From: Actinomycetes bacterium
Lineage (GTDB): Bacteria > Actinomycetota > Acidimicrobiia > Acidimicrobiales > JAJYXR01
Length of the DNA: 64,000 bases
NCBI GenBank assembly: GCA_021801795.1
Contig: JAJYXR010000004.1
Span: 1-64,000 of the forward strand
Direction of reading: 5' to 3'
The translations under genes were made by a program, and so were the position numbers. This document shows, piece by piece, positions 6,877-17,838 of the stretch. The notes under the pieces are model-generated. The model saw only the letters and a program-made list of their open reading frames with translations, had not been told where the DNA came from and ran no database searches. The first letter of the stretch is position 1; each line of letters starts with the position of its first letter.

Positions 6877-9800
6877 GTGAGACGATCGCGCAGGAACGGG
6901 CAGGCCAGATGGCCGCGTTGCCGCCGCTGCCGGAGGCTGGACAGGTCGTTAACGTCCGCGGTTCCACCTGGGCGGTCGCCGATGTCCGGCAGCAGGGCCT
7001 CCAGCGCAGCCCTGCCGATGAGGGCACCGCTGGGTTGACCCACGTGGTGATCCTCCAGTCCCTCGAAGAGGACCGTCTCGGCGAGGAGCTGGCGGTGGTC
7101 TGGGAGCTGGAGGTTGGTCACAGCGTGGCGCCAGACCAGGGTCTGCCGGAGTCGATCGGCGTCGACTCCTTCGACGATCCCAACACGCTGGCAGCCTTCG
7201 TCGACGCGGTGCGATGGGGTGCGGTCACCTCGGCAGACGCTAACTCCTATCAGGCGCCGTTCCGTAGTGGTGCCGACGTCAAGGCCTACCAGCTCGAGCC
7301 GTTGCGCCGGGCGCTGCAGTCCGCCCGCACCAACATCCTGCTGGCCGATGACGTGGGGCTCGGCAAGACGATCGAGGCCGGACTGGTCCTCCAGGAGCTA
7401 CTGCTGCGGCATCGAGCCCGGTCGGTGGTCGTGGTCTGCCCGCCGGGGTTGCGCCTCAAGTGGCAGGACGAAATGCGCGAGAAGTTCGGTCTGAATTTCG
7501 TGATCGTCGACAGCGACCTGCTGGCCCAGGTGCGGCGCAGCCACGGGCTCAACGCGAACCCGTTCCGGCTGTTCCAGCGCACGATCGTGAGTATGGGATG
7601 GCTTCCGTCTCTGCGGGCGCAGCGGCTCCTGCGTGAGGTGTACGCGGCGACCCGCGCCACCAACACGGCGCGCCGGTTCGCGTTCGACGTGCTCGTGGTC
7701 GACGAGGCCCACCATGTCGCTCCGGCGAGCCCACTCAACACTGGTAGGCGCGGCTACGCAGTCGACAGCCAGCGCACCACCGCTACCCGAGAGCTCGCCG
7801 AGCGGTGCGAGCATCGCGTATTCCTGAGTGCGACGCCGCACAACGGCTACCCGGAGTCGTTCACGGCCCTGATGGAGATGATCGACGGCCGCCGGTTCAG
7901 CCGGGGGGCCAGCCTGGACGAGCGCGCCCTTCGAGATGTCACGGTGCGCAGGCTTAAGACCGACCTCGCCGACGAAGGTTTCCAGAGGCGCGAGCTACGG
8001 GTCCTGCCGTTCACGCCGGCGACGGACGAGCAGGAGCACTTCGCGCTTCTAGACAGGATCCTGACCGAGAGCACGCGCCGCAACGGAAGGGGCCGCTCCG
8101 GAGACATCGTCTCCATGCTGCTGAAGAAGCGGTTCTTATCCAGCCCGTGGTCGTTCGCCCGAACGCTGGAGCTCTACGAGCACGCCGGCACAGGCGGCCA
8201 GCTCCCGGCACTGGGCGAAGAGGACGACTACTACCAAGAAGTGCTCGGCAGCCAGCAGACAGACGAGGAAGAGGGCGATACCGAACAGCCGGAGTTCACC
8301 GCGCTCCGACGAAGTAAGGGATCCGATCCGTTGGTCGCCGCGACGCCCCAAGAGCTCCGAAGGCTCATCGACTGGGGCAACAGCTACGAGCACCGTCCCG
8401 ATTCTCGGCTGAGCGCGCTCATCGACTTTCTCGACGACACTTGCCGGCCCGATGGCAATCACTGGAGCGACGCGCGGGTCGTCGTCTTCACCGAGTACGC
8501 CACGACGCTCGCCTGGATCGTCGACGTGCTCTCCCAGCGTGGCTACCGGGACCAACTCGCTGCCATCCAAGGCGTCACCCCGACCGAGGAGCGCGAGGAC
8601 ATCCGGGCCCGGTTCAACGAAGACCCCGCCAAGGAGCGAGTCCGCGTACTCGTGGCCACCGACGCAGCCGGGGAAGGCATCGACCTGCAGGGCCACTGCT
8701 ACAGGCTCGTGAACTTTGACGTCCCGTTCAACCCGTCGCGGCTCGAGCAGCGCATCGGGCGGATCGACCGGTACGGGCAGCGCCATCGACCGCTGATCTA
8801 CCAGTTCCAGCCCGAGCAAGCTGCCACCACCTACTCGGCCGACATGGATTTCATGCGTCGGATCGCCGAGAAGGTCGCGAACATCGGACGCGACCTCGGC
8901 TCGGTCAACCAGGTGATCGACGCCGAGGTGCAGCAGCACTTCAGCCGCACCGACGCAACCGCGAAGAGAGCACCGCTGGCACCCGAGGACGGCGACGCGG
9001 TCATTACTCGCGCGCTCGCCGGAAGCACGCAACTGAACCGGCAGCTCACGGAGCTGTCCCGCACCTACGACCAGCGCAAGGTCGAGATGCACCTGACGCC
9101 CTCGAACGCTCGGCGTGTCGTCGACCAGGCCTTGGCGGTCACCAACCAGCCGCAACTGTTCGAGATCAACGATGGGATCGCTGAAGGTCTGGTCTTCCGA
9201 GTGCCGGCACTCGGCCCTGCCTGGCAGCACACCCTCGATGGGCTGGCCACCAGGCTGGCTCCCGACAAGCTTCGCCCGATCACCTTCGACGAGCACGTCG
9301 CCCAAGGGCGTACCGATCTCGTGCATGTCCATCTCGGTCACCCGCTGCTGGAGCGCTCGGCGCGCCTGCTTCGCAGCGCGCTGTTCAGCGTCGACTCGCC
9401 CGTCCACCGAGTCACCGCGGTCATCATCGAGGGGCTGCCGCAGTCTTGTGTCGCGGCAGTGTCACGCCTTGTACTCGTTGGGCGGGGTGGGCTGCGGTTG
9501 CACGAGGAGGTGTTCCTCACCGGCGTCCGAATCCGGGGCCAGGCCATGGCTGAGGCTCGGGTGGACGAGCTGCTGGACGCCGCGCTCGACTCCGATGGCC
9601 TCACTCTGGCGGACGAGCCAGTACGTGCTGCGTTGGCTCGGGAATGGAGTACCTCCGGTTCCCGGCTGCGAGGTCGCCTGCTCGCTGCCATGAGCCAGCG
9701 GGCCGAGACTCATCAGGGCCGGGTGGCCACGTCCCTACAGGACCGTCGCGAGGCCGACATCGGGCGAGCCCGCGAGATCTTCGCGGCGTTCCGGGCCAAC

Positions 9801-10055
9801 TTGACCGACTCCCAAGATCGGCTGGCGCGCGAGATTCGCAGCCAGGAGGAAAAACTCTTCACCGACGAGCAGCAGGCCCAGCGACGCCGCGACCTCCGGG
9901 CCATGGAGGACCGGTTGGCAAGTCTCGACGACGAGGAGCAGCGCGAGGTCGCCGCCATCGAAGAGCGCTACGCCGACATCACCCCGCACGTTTCGGCCGC
10001 CGCGGTGGTCTTCGCGCTCACCCCCTCCGACGCCGCAGCCGGGGCCGTGTCATGA
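6873..10055 (+). CDS. drmD: DISARM class 1 SNF2-like helicase DrmD
   Basis: 1,060 residues. An SF2/SNF2 ATPase core is complete: Walker A DDVGLGKT at 159-166, DEAH at 277-280, motif III SAT at 319-321, and a C-terminal helicase lobe with ATDAAGEGIDLQ near 594-605 and arginine-finger motif QRIGRIDRYGQ near 625. Residues about 930-1025 are a charged coiled coil. DrmD marks class 1 DISARM (as opposed to DrmMII in class 2). Its exact step in phage restriction is not settled; ATP-driven translocation on DNA is expected from the family. The gene is first in a five-gene operon and its stop overlaps drmMI as ATGA. Start chosen for coupling to the leader ORF and agreement with the conserved N-terminal region. 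Confidence 0.93.
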   Translation: MSETIAQERAGQMAALPPLPEAGQVVNVRGSTWAVADVRQQGLQRSPADEGTAGLTHVVILQSLEEDRLGEELAVVWELEVGHSVAPDQGLPESIGVDSFDDPNTLAAFVDAVRWGAVTSADANSYQAPFRSGADVKAYQLEPLRRALQSARTNILLADDVGLGKTIEAGLVLQELLLRHRARSVVVVCPPGLRLKWQDEMREKFGLNFVIVDSDLLAQVRRSHGLNANPFRLFQRTIVSMGWLPSLRAQRLLREVYAATRATNTARRFAFDVLVVDEAHHVAPASPLNTGRRGYAVDSQRTTATRELAERCEHRVFLSATPHNGYPESFTALMEMIDGRRFSRGASLDERALRDVTVRRLKTDLADEGFQRRELRVLPFTPATDEQEHFALLDRILTESTRRNGRGRSGDIVSMLLKKRFLSSPWSFARTLELYEHAGTGGQLPALGEEDDYYQEVLGSQQTDEEEGDTEQPEFTALRRSKGSDPLVAATPQELRRLIDWGNSYEHRPDSRLSALIDFLDDTCRPDGNHWSDARVVVFTEYATTLAWIVDVLSQRGYRDQLAAIQGVTPTEEREDIRARFNEDPAKERVRVLVATDAAGEGIDLQGHCYRLVNFDVPFNPSRLEQRIGRIDRYGQRHRPLIYQFQPEQAATTYSADMDFMRRIAEKVANIGRDLGSVNQVIDAEVQQHFSRTDATAKRAPLAPEDGDAVITRALAGSTQLNRQLTELSRTYDQRKVEMHLTPSNARRVVDQALAVTNQPQLFEINDGIAEGLVFRVPALGPAWQHTLDGLATRLAPDKLRPITFDEHVAQGRTDLVHVHLGHPLLERSARLLRSALFSVDSPVHRVTAVIIEGLPQSCVAAVSRLVLVGRGGLRLHEEVFLTGVRIRGQAMAEARVDELLDAALDSDGLTLADEPVRAALAREWSTSGSRLRGRLLAAMSQRAETHQGRVATSLQDRREADIGRAREIFAAFRANLTDSQDRLAREIRSQEEKLFTDEQQAQRRRDLRAMEDRLASLDDEEQREVAAIEERYADITPHVSAAAVVFALTPSDAAAGAVS

Positions 10056-13000
10056 GGCCGCGCTCCCGCACCATGTCGGCGAGCGATTTGCACCGAGACT
10101 GGCTGGAGCTCGTCGATACCGATGGACCCTTCCTCGCAGTTCCCGCCCTCAAGCGGGTCTGGCCCCAAGGTATGCCCCAGCCCGCTCCCGACGCTCTCGC
10201 CGCGTTGAAGGACGCCAAGCCCGGCTGGGAGAAGACCTGGGAGGCGTGGGACAAGGACCCCGACGACGGCGATTCGCTCGCCCGATACCGCACTGCACGG
10301 GACCGATGGGTTGACTTTGTGCTGCGCGTCGTCCTCGGCTGGGGCGACCGCTACGCCACCGATCTGACCGTGCCTGCCCTGGCCAGGGTCGCCTCCGGCG
10401 TGCACTCTCCGACGTACGCGGTCACTGTGGAACCGACGGGTGCCCTGCTCCACGGAGACACGGTCGGGACCCTGGTTCTCGTCGTCGACCCAGTGGCCTC
10501 CCTGCGTGACGCCCTAACCGACGGTTGGGCCGCTAGCCCGATCGACCGGATGGAGGAGCTCCTGCGGGCGGGCGCAGTCCCGATCGGCGTGGTCACCGAC
10601 GGCCGCTGGTGGGCGATCGTCAGCGCCCGTGAGGAAGCCCTGGCGGCGTCTGGCATCGTCGACGCCCACACCTGGGTCGAAGAGCCGCAAACCCGCAACG
10701 CCTTCATCGAATTGCTGCAACCCAAACGGCTGATCGGTGGCAGACCAGAGGATCGGCTCACCGCGCTGTTCATGGAATCGGTGGCCGCTGCCGAGGAGAT
10801 CACCGAAGCCCTCGGCGTCCAGGTGCGCCGGGCAGTCGAGCTGCTCGTCCAGGCCCTCTCCGAGGCCGCCATGGAGGCTCGACGGCGCGGGGAACCCGAC
10901 CCGCTGCCCGAAGATCGCGCGCAGGTCTACGACGCTGCGGTCATGATCATGATGCGGGTCGTGTTCTTGCTTTTCGCCGAGGAACGCGGCCTGCTGCCTC
11001 AAGGCCGGCTGTTCAGCGCCAGCTATGCCATCAGCGACCAGCTCGACGTCCTCGACTCCCGCTTGCGCGCCGATGGGGCCGAGACCCTGGACGCGACCTC
11101 TCTTACCTGGCATCGACTGCTGGCCACCTCCCGAGCCCTCTACGAGGGGGCGTCGTTCGAGGACCTGCGGCTGCCGTCCTACGGCGGGTCGCTGTTCCAC
11201 CCCGAGCGGTTCGCCTTCTTCACGGCGCGAACCGACCGCGGAACGCTCACGATCACGGTGCCCGACCGGGTGATGCTCGAGGTGCTGCGATCGGTGCAGA
11301 TGGCCGAGCTGCGCGGCGAACCGGCCCGGCGGATCTCGTTCCGTGACGTCGACGTCGAACAGATCGGCTACATCTACGAGGGCCTGCTTGGTTACTCCTG
11401 CGCCCAGGTGGACGAGGTGACCGTGGGTCTCATCGGCAGCTCCGGCGAGGAACCGGAGATCGCGCTGGCAGAGCTAGAAGCCCTAGCCGCCGTGCACCAC
11501 ACCGACCAAAGTCTGGCTGCAGCCATCCTCGCCAGCGTTACCGCCAGCCAACCAGCTGCGAAACCACCCAACAAGACCGCCCTGGCCAGGGCACTGCGAT
11601 CGTCTGACACTGTCGAGGACGCCGACCGCGCCATGCGGGCCGTGACCACCGACGCGACCCTGCGGGATCGCTTGCGGCCCTTTCTCGGCATTATCCGCCG
11701 CGACCTGCGCGGCCGCCCACACGTCGTGCAGCCCGGCGGGATGGTCGTTGTTGAGACCCCCTCGCGGGCCACCGCGGGCGCTCACTACACGCCCCGCAAG
11801 CTCGCCGAGGACGTGGCGCGCTACGCCCTGCAGCCGCTCGTGTTCGACCCCGGACCCCACGACACGGCCGACGAAAGGGCGTGGCAACCCGTCTCGTCCG
11901 ACCGTATTCTCGACCTCAAAGTCGCCGACATCGCCTGCGGGTCCGGTGCGTTTCTCGTCGCCGCGGCCCGTTACCTCGCCGACCGGCTGGTCGAGGCGTG
12001 GCAGCGAGAGGGCGTTGCCGGCGGGACAGCGCGGGAGCTGCACACTACGGCGATCCGCAAGGTCGTCGCCACCTGCCTCTACGGCGCCGACATCAACGCC
12101 ATGGCGGTCGAGATGTGCAAACTGTCGCTCTGGCTGGTTTCTCTCGACGACAAGCTGCCGTTCTCCTTTGTCGACGACAAAGTCCTCCACGGGAATTCTC
12201 TGCTCGGGCTCACTAGCTCTCGCCAGCTGGAACATCTACACATCGCCCCCGACGAGGCATCGCCAGACCGGCTCTTCGATCTCGATGACGACGATAGGAT
12301 GATCCGGAACTTGGACGTGCCCGGCGTGCTGACCAAAGCCGCCCGGCTGCGGCGCGACCTCGCCACCGAGATCGACGACAACGACCCGCAGCGCTCCGCG
12401 ACCACCAAGCGCCGGCAGTGGCGCGACTACCAACAGGTGATTGCCAAACTCTCAGATATCGCCGACGGCGTGATCGCCGCCGGGCTGCGCCTCGGTGCCA
12501 AACCTGGCAGAGCCCTCTCCGACGCGTACGAGAACTTGCGCGTCGCGGTCGGACGGGCATACCCCGTCGACGGCACAGAGCCTGATCGCGCCATGCTCGA
12601 CAGCATCCTCCACGCCGGGCTCACGCCGACGGTACCCACCGATTACGAGCGTTGGCGACCGTTGCACTGGATCCTCGCCGTGCCCGACGTGATCGAACGC
12701 GGAGGCTTCGACGCCATCGTCGGCAACCCGCCATTCCGGGGGGGACAGAAACTCACGGGAGACCTCGGGACCAACGTGCGCGACTGGCTGGTCAACGTGG
12801 TCGCTGGCGGCACCAAAGGCAGCGCTGACGTGGTCGCCTACTTCTTTCTCCGCGCGCTCGAGTTGCTCACCCCCAACGGCAACCTCGGACTTCTCGGCAC
12901 CAACACGCTCGGCCAGGGCGACACGCGCCAGGTCGGACTCGACCAGATGGAGGCGGCTGGGTTCACGCTCACTCGATGCGTACAGAGCATGACCTGGCCC

Positions 13001-14116
13001 ACGAGCCGCGCGAACCTGGAGATCGCCGTCGCGTGGGGAACCCGCGCACCGGTCAAGGACAGTGTTCCCCGAGTCGCTGACGGGCTTTCCGTTCGGCGAA
13101 TCTCCACGCTGCTCGAACCCGTCGGCCGCGTGGACGGGCACCCAGCCCGCCTGGTCGAGAACACCGGCATCGCCTTCCAGGGCTGCATCGTGCTCGGCAT
13201 GGGCTTCGTGCTCGACCCCGAGGAGGCACAACAGTGGATCGAGGCAGACCCGAAGAACGCCGAGGTGCTGTTCCCCTACTTGAACGGAGAGGATCTCAAC
13301 TCCCGTCCTGACTGCACGCCGTCGCGTTGGGTCATCGACTTCAACGACCGCAGCGAAGAGGAAGCCAAGAAGTACCTACTGCCCTACGGGCGGGTCTTTG
13401 AACGAGTTAGAGACGAGCGCCAGAAGGTCAACATGGCCTCACGGCGGGAGAAGTGGTGGCAGTTTGGTGCCCGCGCTCCGAAGATGCGAAAGGCCATCGT
13501 TGGGCTGGACGAAGTCCTTGTTCTCACGCGACATAGCAAAGCCGTGATGCCGCTTCGCATCCAGGTTGGACTGGTTCCCAGTGAAGCGACCGTCATCTTC
13601 GCGACGGATTCGTTTGCCGATCAGGCAGTGCTCTCGTCGAGCATTCATCAGCTGTGGGCGATCAAGTACGGCTCCGGGTTGCGAAATGATCCTCGGTACA
13701 CGCCGTCTGACGTGTTCGAGACGTTCCCTCGCCCGGCACCGACGGACAGGCTCACCGAGGCCGGCAAGCTGTTGGACACGGAGCGGCGAGAGGTCATGCT
13801 CCGGCGGGAGCTGGGGCTCACCAAGCTGTACAACCTCGTCAATGATCCAGACCTCACCGACTCGGCGGACAAGGACGTGGCTCGGCTACGAGAGATTCAC
13901 GTCGATCTCGACGAGGCGGTTGTGGCCGCCTACGGCTGGGATGACCTACTGCTCGGCCACGGGTTCCATAGCTACCGGCAGATGACTCGCTGGACGATCA
14001 GCCCCCAGGCGCGTGTGGAGGTCTTCGACCGCTTGCTGGAGGAGAACCAACGTCGGGTGGCGCTCCAGGGTGAAGCACCCTCTGTCGCGGAGGATGAGGA
14101 GGTGGAGGAGCCGTGA
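10052..14116 (+). CDS. drmMI: DISARM adenine-specific DNA methyltransferase DrmMI
   Basis: 1,354 residues from the ATG in the ATGA overlap with drmD; the open frame continues upstream inside drmD but that part is a shadow. An N6-adenine methyltransferase core is clear: SAM-binding motif I VADIACGSGAF near 623-634, a following ADINAMAVEMCKLSLWL block, and catalytic NPPF near 891-894. The N-terminal 550 residues are mostly helical, and the C-terminal third (after about 1,000) is the likely target-recognition part, as in Eco57I/PglX-like enzymes. In DISARM the methylase marks host DNA so that unmethylated phage DNA is restricted. Stop overlaps drmA as GTGA. Confidence 0.93.
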   Translation: MRPRSRTMSASDLHRDWLELVDTDGPFLAVPALKRVWPQGMPQPAPDALAALKDAKPGWEKTWEAWDKDPDDGDSLARYRTARDRWVDFVLRVVLGWGDRYATDLTVPALARVASGVHSPTYAVTVEPTGALLHGDTVGTLVLVVDPVASLRDALTDGWAASPIDRMEELLRAGAVPIGVVTDGRWWAIVSAREEALAASGIVDAHTWVEEPQTRNAFIELLQPKRLIGGRPEDRLTALFMESVAAAEEITEALGVQVRRAVELLVQALSEAAMEARRRGEPDPLPEDRAQVYDAAVMIMMRVVFLLFAEERGLLPQGRLFSASYAISDQLDVLDSRLRADGAETLDATSLTWHRLLATSRALYEGASFEDLRLPSYGGSLFHPERFAFFTARTDRGTLTITVPDRVMLEVLRSVQMAELRGEPARRISFRDVDVEQIGYIYEGLLGYSCAQVDEVTVGLIGSSGEEPEIALAELEALAAVHHTDQSLAAAILASVTASQPAAKPPNKTALARALRSSDTVEDADRAMRAVTTDATLRDRLRPFLGIIRRDLRGRPHVVQPGGMVVVETPSRATAGAHYTPRKLAEDVARYALQPLVFDPGPHDTADERAWQPVSSDRILDLKVADIACGSGAFLVAAARYLADRLVEAWQREGVAGGTARELHTTAIRKVVATCLYGADINAMAVEMCKLSLWLVSLDDKLPFSFVDDKVLHGNSLLGLTSSRQLEHLHIAPDEASPDRLFDLDDDDRMIRNLDVPGVLTKAARLRRDLATEIDDNDPQRSATTKRRQWRDYQQVIAKLSDIADGVIAAGLRLGAKPGRALSDAYENLRVAVGRAYPVDGTEPDRAMLDSILHAGLTPTVPTDYERWRPLHWILAVPDVIERGGFDAIVGNPPFRGGQKLTGDLGTNVRDWLVNVVAGGTKGSADVVAYFFLRALELLTPNGNLGLLGTNTLGQGDTRQVGLDQMEAAGFTLTRCVQSMTWPTSRANLEIAVAWGTRAPVKDSVPRVADGLSVRRISTLLEPVGRVDGHPARLVENTGIAFQGCIVLGMGFVLDPEEAQQWIEADPKNAEVLFPYLNGEDLNSRPDCTPSRWVIDFNDRSEEEAKKYLLPYGRVFERVRDERQKVNMASRREKWWQFGARAPKMRKAIVGLDEVLVLTRHSKAVMPLRIQVGLVPSEATVIFATDSFADQAVLSSSIHQLWAIKYGSGLRNDPRYTPSDVFETFPRPAPTDRLTEAGKLLDTERREVMLRRELGLTKLYNLVNDPDLTDSADKDVARLREIHVDLDEAVVAAYGWDDLLLGHGFHSYRQMTRWTISPQARVEVFDRLLEENQRRVALQGEAPSVAEDEEVEEP

Positions 14117-17100
14117 CGACGTCGCAAGTTGCAAGCACAGCGGCACGCCAGTGGCCCGAACCCGAGGCGTATCCACTGAGGTATGAGCCTGACGGAAGAT
14201 CCTGGACCGTGCGGGAGGACCTGGTCGACATCGTAGAACGAGAACTGCTCGGACCGCTTGGTGGACCCGAAGAGGTGCTCGATTCCTCGCCCGACGCCGT
14301 CTACCTCGTAGGCCGCATCGCTCCCGTCCGGCTGCGTCCCGATAGGCAGGCACCGGGGATCGCCGGATCCGACGATGACCTCGGCGATGTCGGTGACGAC
14401 CTCGACGCCTTAGATGTCGAGGGCGTACCTGTCAGTGCCGTCGATGACGGCGGTGTGACTGCAGACGAGGACGGCGGGGACGAAGACGAACCGCCGAAGC
14501 GCGGACTGATGGTCCCAGCCTCGATGGGGCTGCGCTTTCAGATCCCATCCGACCTCGAGTCCTTCACCGTGTCGGCCTCCTGGGGCACCTACACCTCGAT
14601 CACGCCCGATGGCGCGGACACGACTGGGCTGCGCCGCTACCAGCGCAACCCTGTCGACATTCCCGTCACGATCGCCGTCGCCGACCTCACGCCGGGCCGC
14701 ACCGAAACCTTTCCGCTCAAAGACAGCGTGGTCTTGCGAGTCGACCGGCACGACGACTATGAAGACAAGCGCCTTTTGATCGAGGTGGCGCTATGCAACG
14801 ACGCCGAGACCCCGCGGCGCATCCCGGTCGATGCCTGGCTCTACCAGACCCAGCTCACCGTAGAGGCACCGGACGGTACAGCGGTGTTCCTCCCGGTGAT
14901 CGACCCGTTGGAAGACCCCCGGTTTGAGCGCGACGACGAGCTTCGCCGTCTGCGACTGCAGTATCGCGATCGCTTGGAGTTCGCGGTCGGCCGTACCTGC
15001 TCTGTCGACTGGCAGGTGGTCGAGGGAGCGAGACGCGCGACGAAGGTATGGACGACATGGTTGCCCCGTTGTGAGGTGCCCCAGACCGTCGCCAATGAGA
15101 TCACCGGGGCGCTGCTGGACATGACGGCCCTGGCGAGCGCGACACCCCAGGCGCTCCGTGATGGCCTTTCCCCCATCGTCGACGGTTACCGCGAGTGGCT
15201 GGACGAGCAGCGCCATCGGGCCGATCAGCTCCCCGAGCACTTGCGCGTCGAGGCCCGCGACGCAGTCACCGAAGCCATGAAGGCCCAGCAGCAGCTCGCC
15301 GCCGGGGTGGAGCACCTGTTCGCCGACGACGAGGCGCTGCGCTGCTTCCGGTTCATGAACCAGGTCATGGCCGATCAGCGAATCCAGACCCAGGTAGGCG
15401 AGTACCGTGCAGCGCACCCCCAGGCGAGCCTCGCCGAAGCCCGCGACGTGGTGTTGACCGAAAGAGGTTCGGCAGCCCACTCGTGGCGAACGTTCCAGCT
15501 GGCATTCATCTTGATGCAGCTGCCCTTGTTGACTAGGCCCGATGCTGAGCACCGCTCTGGGAGCCTGGCCAAGGCCCAGCTGCTGTTCTTCCCCACCGGT
15601 GGCGGCAAGACCGAGGCCTACCTCGGCCTGGCTGCATACGCCTTCGCCATTCGACGCCGCCAGGGACTCATCGACACCGCCGACGGACCACTCGACGGCA
15701 GGGACGGGGTGACGGTGCTGATGCGCTACACGCTCCGGCTGCTCACCGCGCAGCAATTCCAGCGCGCCGCCACGCTCGTGTGCGCGGCCGAAATCGCCCG
15801 AGCCAGAGACGACGTAGCGTGGGGTGACGAACCGGTTCGCATCGGGCTTTGGGTCGGGACCGATGTCAGCCCCAAGTGGTTTGAGGAGGCCGAAGCTCAG
15901 CTCAAACGGGTCAACAGCGGGCACGCCTACCGGTTGACTGTCCTGCAGGTCCAGCGCTGCCCGTGGTGTGGGAACCCGATCACCGCCAACCAGGTCCGTG
16001 CCGATCCCGGACGTCGTCGTGTCTTTGTCTACTGCAGCAATGACCTGGGAGGTTGCCCGTTTGCCGAGGGGGGAGCGATCAGCGAGGGGTTGCCGGTGCT
16101 CACCGTCGACGAGGAGATCTACCGTCTGGCCCCCGCGTTGGTGATCGCCACCGTCGACAAGTTCGCCCGCTTGGCCCGAGAGGGAGCGGCGGCGTCGCTC
16201 TTCGGCTACGTAGCCAGACGCTGTGACCGGCACGGCTACGTCCACCCTGATTACCGCTACTGCGATATCAAAGACGGCAGCAAGCATCCTGCCAAGAACG
16301 GTCTGTCTGCAGCGGCGGTCCACCCCGCAACCCGACTGAGGCCACCGGATCTCGTCATCCAGGACGAGCTGCACCTCATCACCGGCTCGCTCGGCACCAC
16401 CGTCGGCCTGTTCGAGGTTGCCGTCGACACGATGGCAACGTGGCGCACCGTCGCAGGTCGGCCGGTCCGCCCGCTGCTGGTCGCATCCACTGCCACCGTG
16501 CGAAACGCCCCCGACCAGATCCGGGCTCTCTACGCCCGCGGTGTGACCACGTTCCCGCCGCAGGTCATCGACGCTGGCCAAACGTTCTTCGCCCGCGAAC
16601 TTCCCCCGAGCGAAGCGTTCCCAGGCCGTCGGTACCTGGGCATCAGTACGACGGGCGTCCGGTTGACGACCGCCGAGATCCGGCTGGCCGAGGTTCTCAT
16701 GGCCGCCGGACAGGTCCTTCTCGACCGAGCGGACGGCGCTGCAGACCCGTACCTGACGCTGGTGGGCTACTTCAGCGCAACGCGGGAGCTCGCTGGGATG
16801 GCCCGCTATATGGGCGACGACATCCAGACCGCGCTCGCCAAGCGGCGCCCCTGGTCCAAGCTGCCGAGCCGTACTGGCACCGACTACGGCTCGCTGCGCG
16901 TCGCCGAGCTCACCTCGCGGATCGCAAGCGCCGAGATCACCAAGACTCTTGACCAGATGGCCGTCGCGTTCGACCCGACCTTCGACTCCACTGCCGGCAA
17001 GCGTGAGCTGCGGGCACTGCGCGCGGCTGGCAAACCGGTACCCAGCCGACAACTGAGCCCCTTCGACGTCATCCTGGCCACGTCCATGCTTCAAGTCGGA

Positions 17101-17838
17101 GTGGACGTGACCCGCCTGGGGTTGATGCTGGTCGTCGGGCAGCCGAAGAACACTGCCGAGTACGTGCAAGCCACCGGACGAGTTGGCCGCGACCCGCAGC
17201 GTCCCGGCCTCGTCGTCACCCTAGGTAACTGGGCTCGTCCCCGAGACCTGGCCCACTTCGAACAGTTTCGCCACTACCACGAGACCTTCAACGCGAATGT
17301 CGAGGCGCTATCAGTCACGCCGTTCTCGATCACTGCGATGGAACGCGGCCTGGACAGCGTGCTCGTCAGCACCCTGCGCGTCCGTGACGCCAGCCGAAGA
17401 GATGGCCTCTCGCCCGAGGGAGCAGCTGGCCGGATCAGCGACGAGTATCACCTCGTCACGACCCTGATCGACAGGCTTGCCGAACGCGTCAGGCAAGCAT
17501 CAGACGAGGACGCAGCGCATCGCTGCAGGCAGCGATTGCTCAACCGACTGGACCAATGGGTCAACCGGCGCACGTACCTTGCCAGTATCCACAAGTCCCT
17601 TGTCTACGAGCGGGTCTGGGATGAGGGACGGTACGGCCCACTGCTGAGTAGCCCAGAGAACACGCAGGCACACATGCACAGCAAAGATGCCGCGCCCTTC
17701 GTGATAGCCAATTCGATGCGCGAGGTGCAGCCCGAGATCAACCTACTGGTCAGCCCGGTCAAGGAGAATCTCGTTTGCATCGAGCCGCCAGGCACGCCGG
17801 CGTGGGCAACGCCGACTGGGCAAGGGGATGCGCCATGA
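14113..17838 (+). CDS. drmA: DISARM helicase DrmA
   Basis: 1,241 residues starting at GTG inside a GTGA overlap, with a GGAGGAG Shine-Dalgarno just upstream. SF2 helicase motifs: Walker A PTGGGKT near 494-500, DELH at 750-753 in place of DEAH, LVASTATVR (motif III) and QATGRVGRDPQ (motif VI) near 1,018. Between the Walker motifs a probable zinc-binding insert begins CPWCGNPI near 615 and is followed by further cysteines. Known work on class 1 DISARM shows DrmA forms a complex with DrmB that loads on DNA with a 5' overhang; the sequence here has all motifs needed for ATPase activity. Coupled to drmB by ATGA. Confidence 0.94.
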   Translation: MTTSQVASTAARQWPEPEAYPLRYEPDGRSWTVREDLVDIVERELLGPLGGPEEVLDSSPDAVYLVGRIAPVRLRPDRQAPGIAGSDDDLGDVGDDLDALDVEGVPVSAVDDGGVTADEDGGDEDEPPKRGLMVPASMGLRFQIPSDLESFTVSASWGTYTSITPDGADTTGLRRYQRNPVDIPVTIAVADLTPGRTETFPLKDSVVLRVDRHDDYEDKRLLIEVALCNDAETPRRIPVDAWLYQTQLTVEAPDGTAVFLPVIDPLEDPRFERDDELRRLRLQYRDRLEFAVGRTCSVDWQVVEGARRATKVWTTWLPRCEVPQTVANEITGALLDMTALASATPQALRDGLSPIVDGYREWLDEQRHRADQLPEHLRVEARDAVTEAMKAQQQLAAGVEHLFADDEALRCFRFMNQVMADQRIQTQVGEYRAAHPQASLAEARDVVLTERGSAAHSWRTFQLAFILMQLPLLTRPDAEHRSGSLAKAQLLFFPTGGGKTEAYLGLAAYAFAIRRRQGLIDTADGPLDGRDGVTVLMRYTLRLLTAQQFQRAATLVCAAEIARARDDVAWGDEPVRIGLWVGTDVSPKWFEEAEAQLKRVNSGHAYRLTVLQVQRCPWCGNPITANQVRADPGRRRVFVYCSNDLGGCPFAEGGAISEGLPVLTVDEEIYRLAPALVIATVDKFARLAREGAAASLFGYVARRCDRHGYVHPDYRYCDIKDGSKHPAKNGLSAAAVHPATRLRPPDLVIQDELHLITGSLGTTVGLFEVAVDTMATWRTVAGRPVRPLLVASTATVRNAPDQIRALYARGVTTFPPQVIDAGQTFFARELPPSEAFPGRRYLGISTTGVRLTTAEIRLAEVLMAAGQVLLDRADGAADPYLTLVGYFSATRELAGMARYMGDDIQTALAKRRPWSKLPSRTGTDYGSLRVAELTSRIASAEITKTLDQMAVAFDPTFDSTAGKRELRALRAAGKPVPSRQLSPFDVILATSMLQVGVDVTRLGLMLVVGQPKNTAEYVQATGRVGRDPQRPGLVVTLGNWARPRDLAHFEQFRHYHETFNANVEALSVTPFSITAMERGLDSVLVSTLRVRDASRRDGLSPEGAAGRISDEYHLVTTLIDRLAERVRQASDEDAAHRCRQRLLNRLDQWVNRRTYLASIHKSLVYERVWDEGRYGPLLSSPENTQAHMHSKDAAPFVIANSMREVQPEINLLVSPVKENLVCIEPPGTPAWATPTGQGDAP

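Noticed and set aside
8136..9407. 423-codon minus-strand frame opposite drmD
   Set aside because: Composition typical of an antisense shadow; no motif and no ribosome binding site.
14791..17169. 792-codon open frame on the minus strand opposite drmA
   Set aside because: It lies wholly within drmA, whose helicase motifs are unambiguous; long antisense frames are expected at this GC content and it shows no domain.
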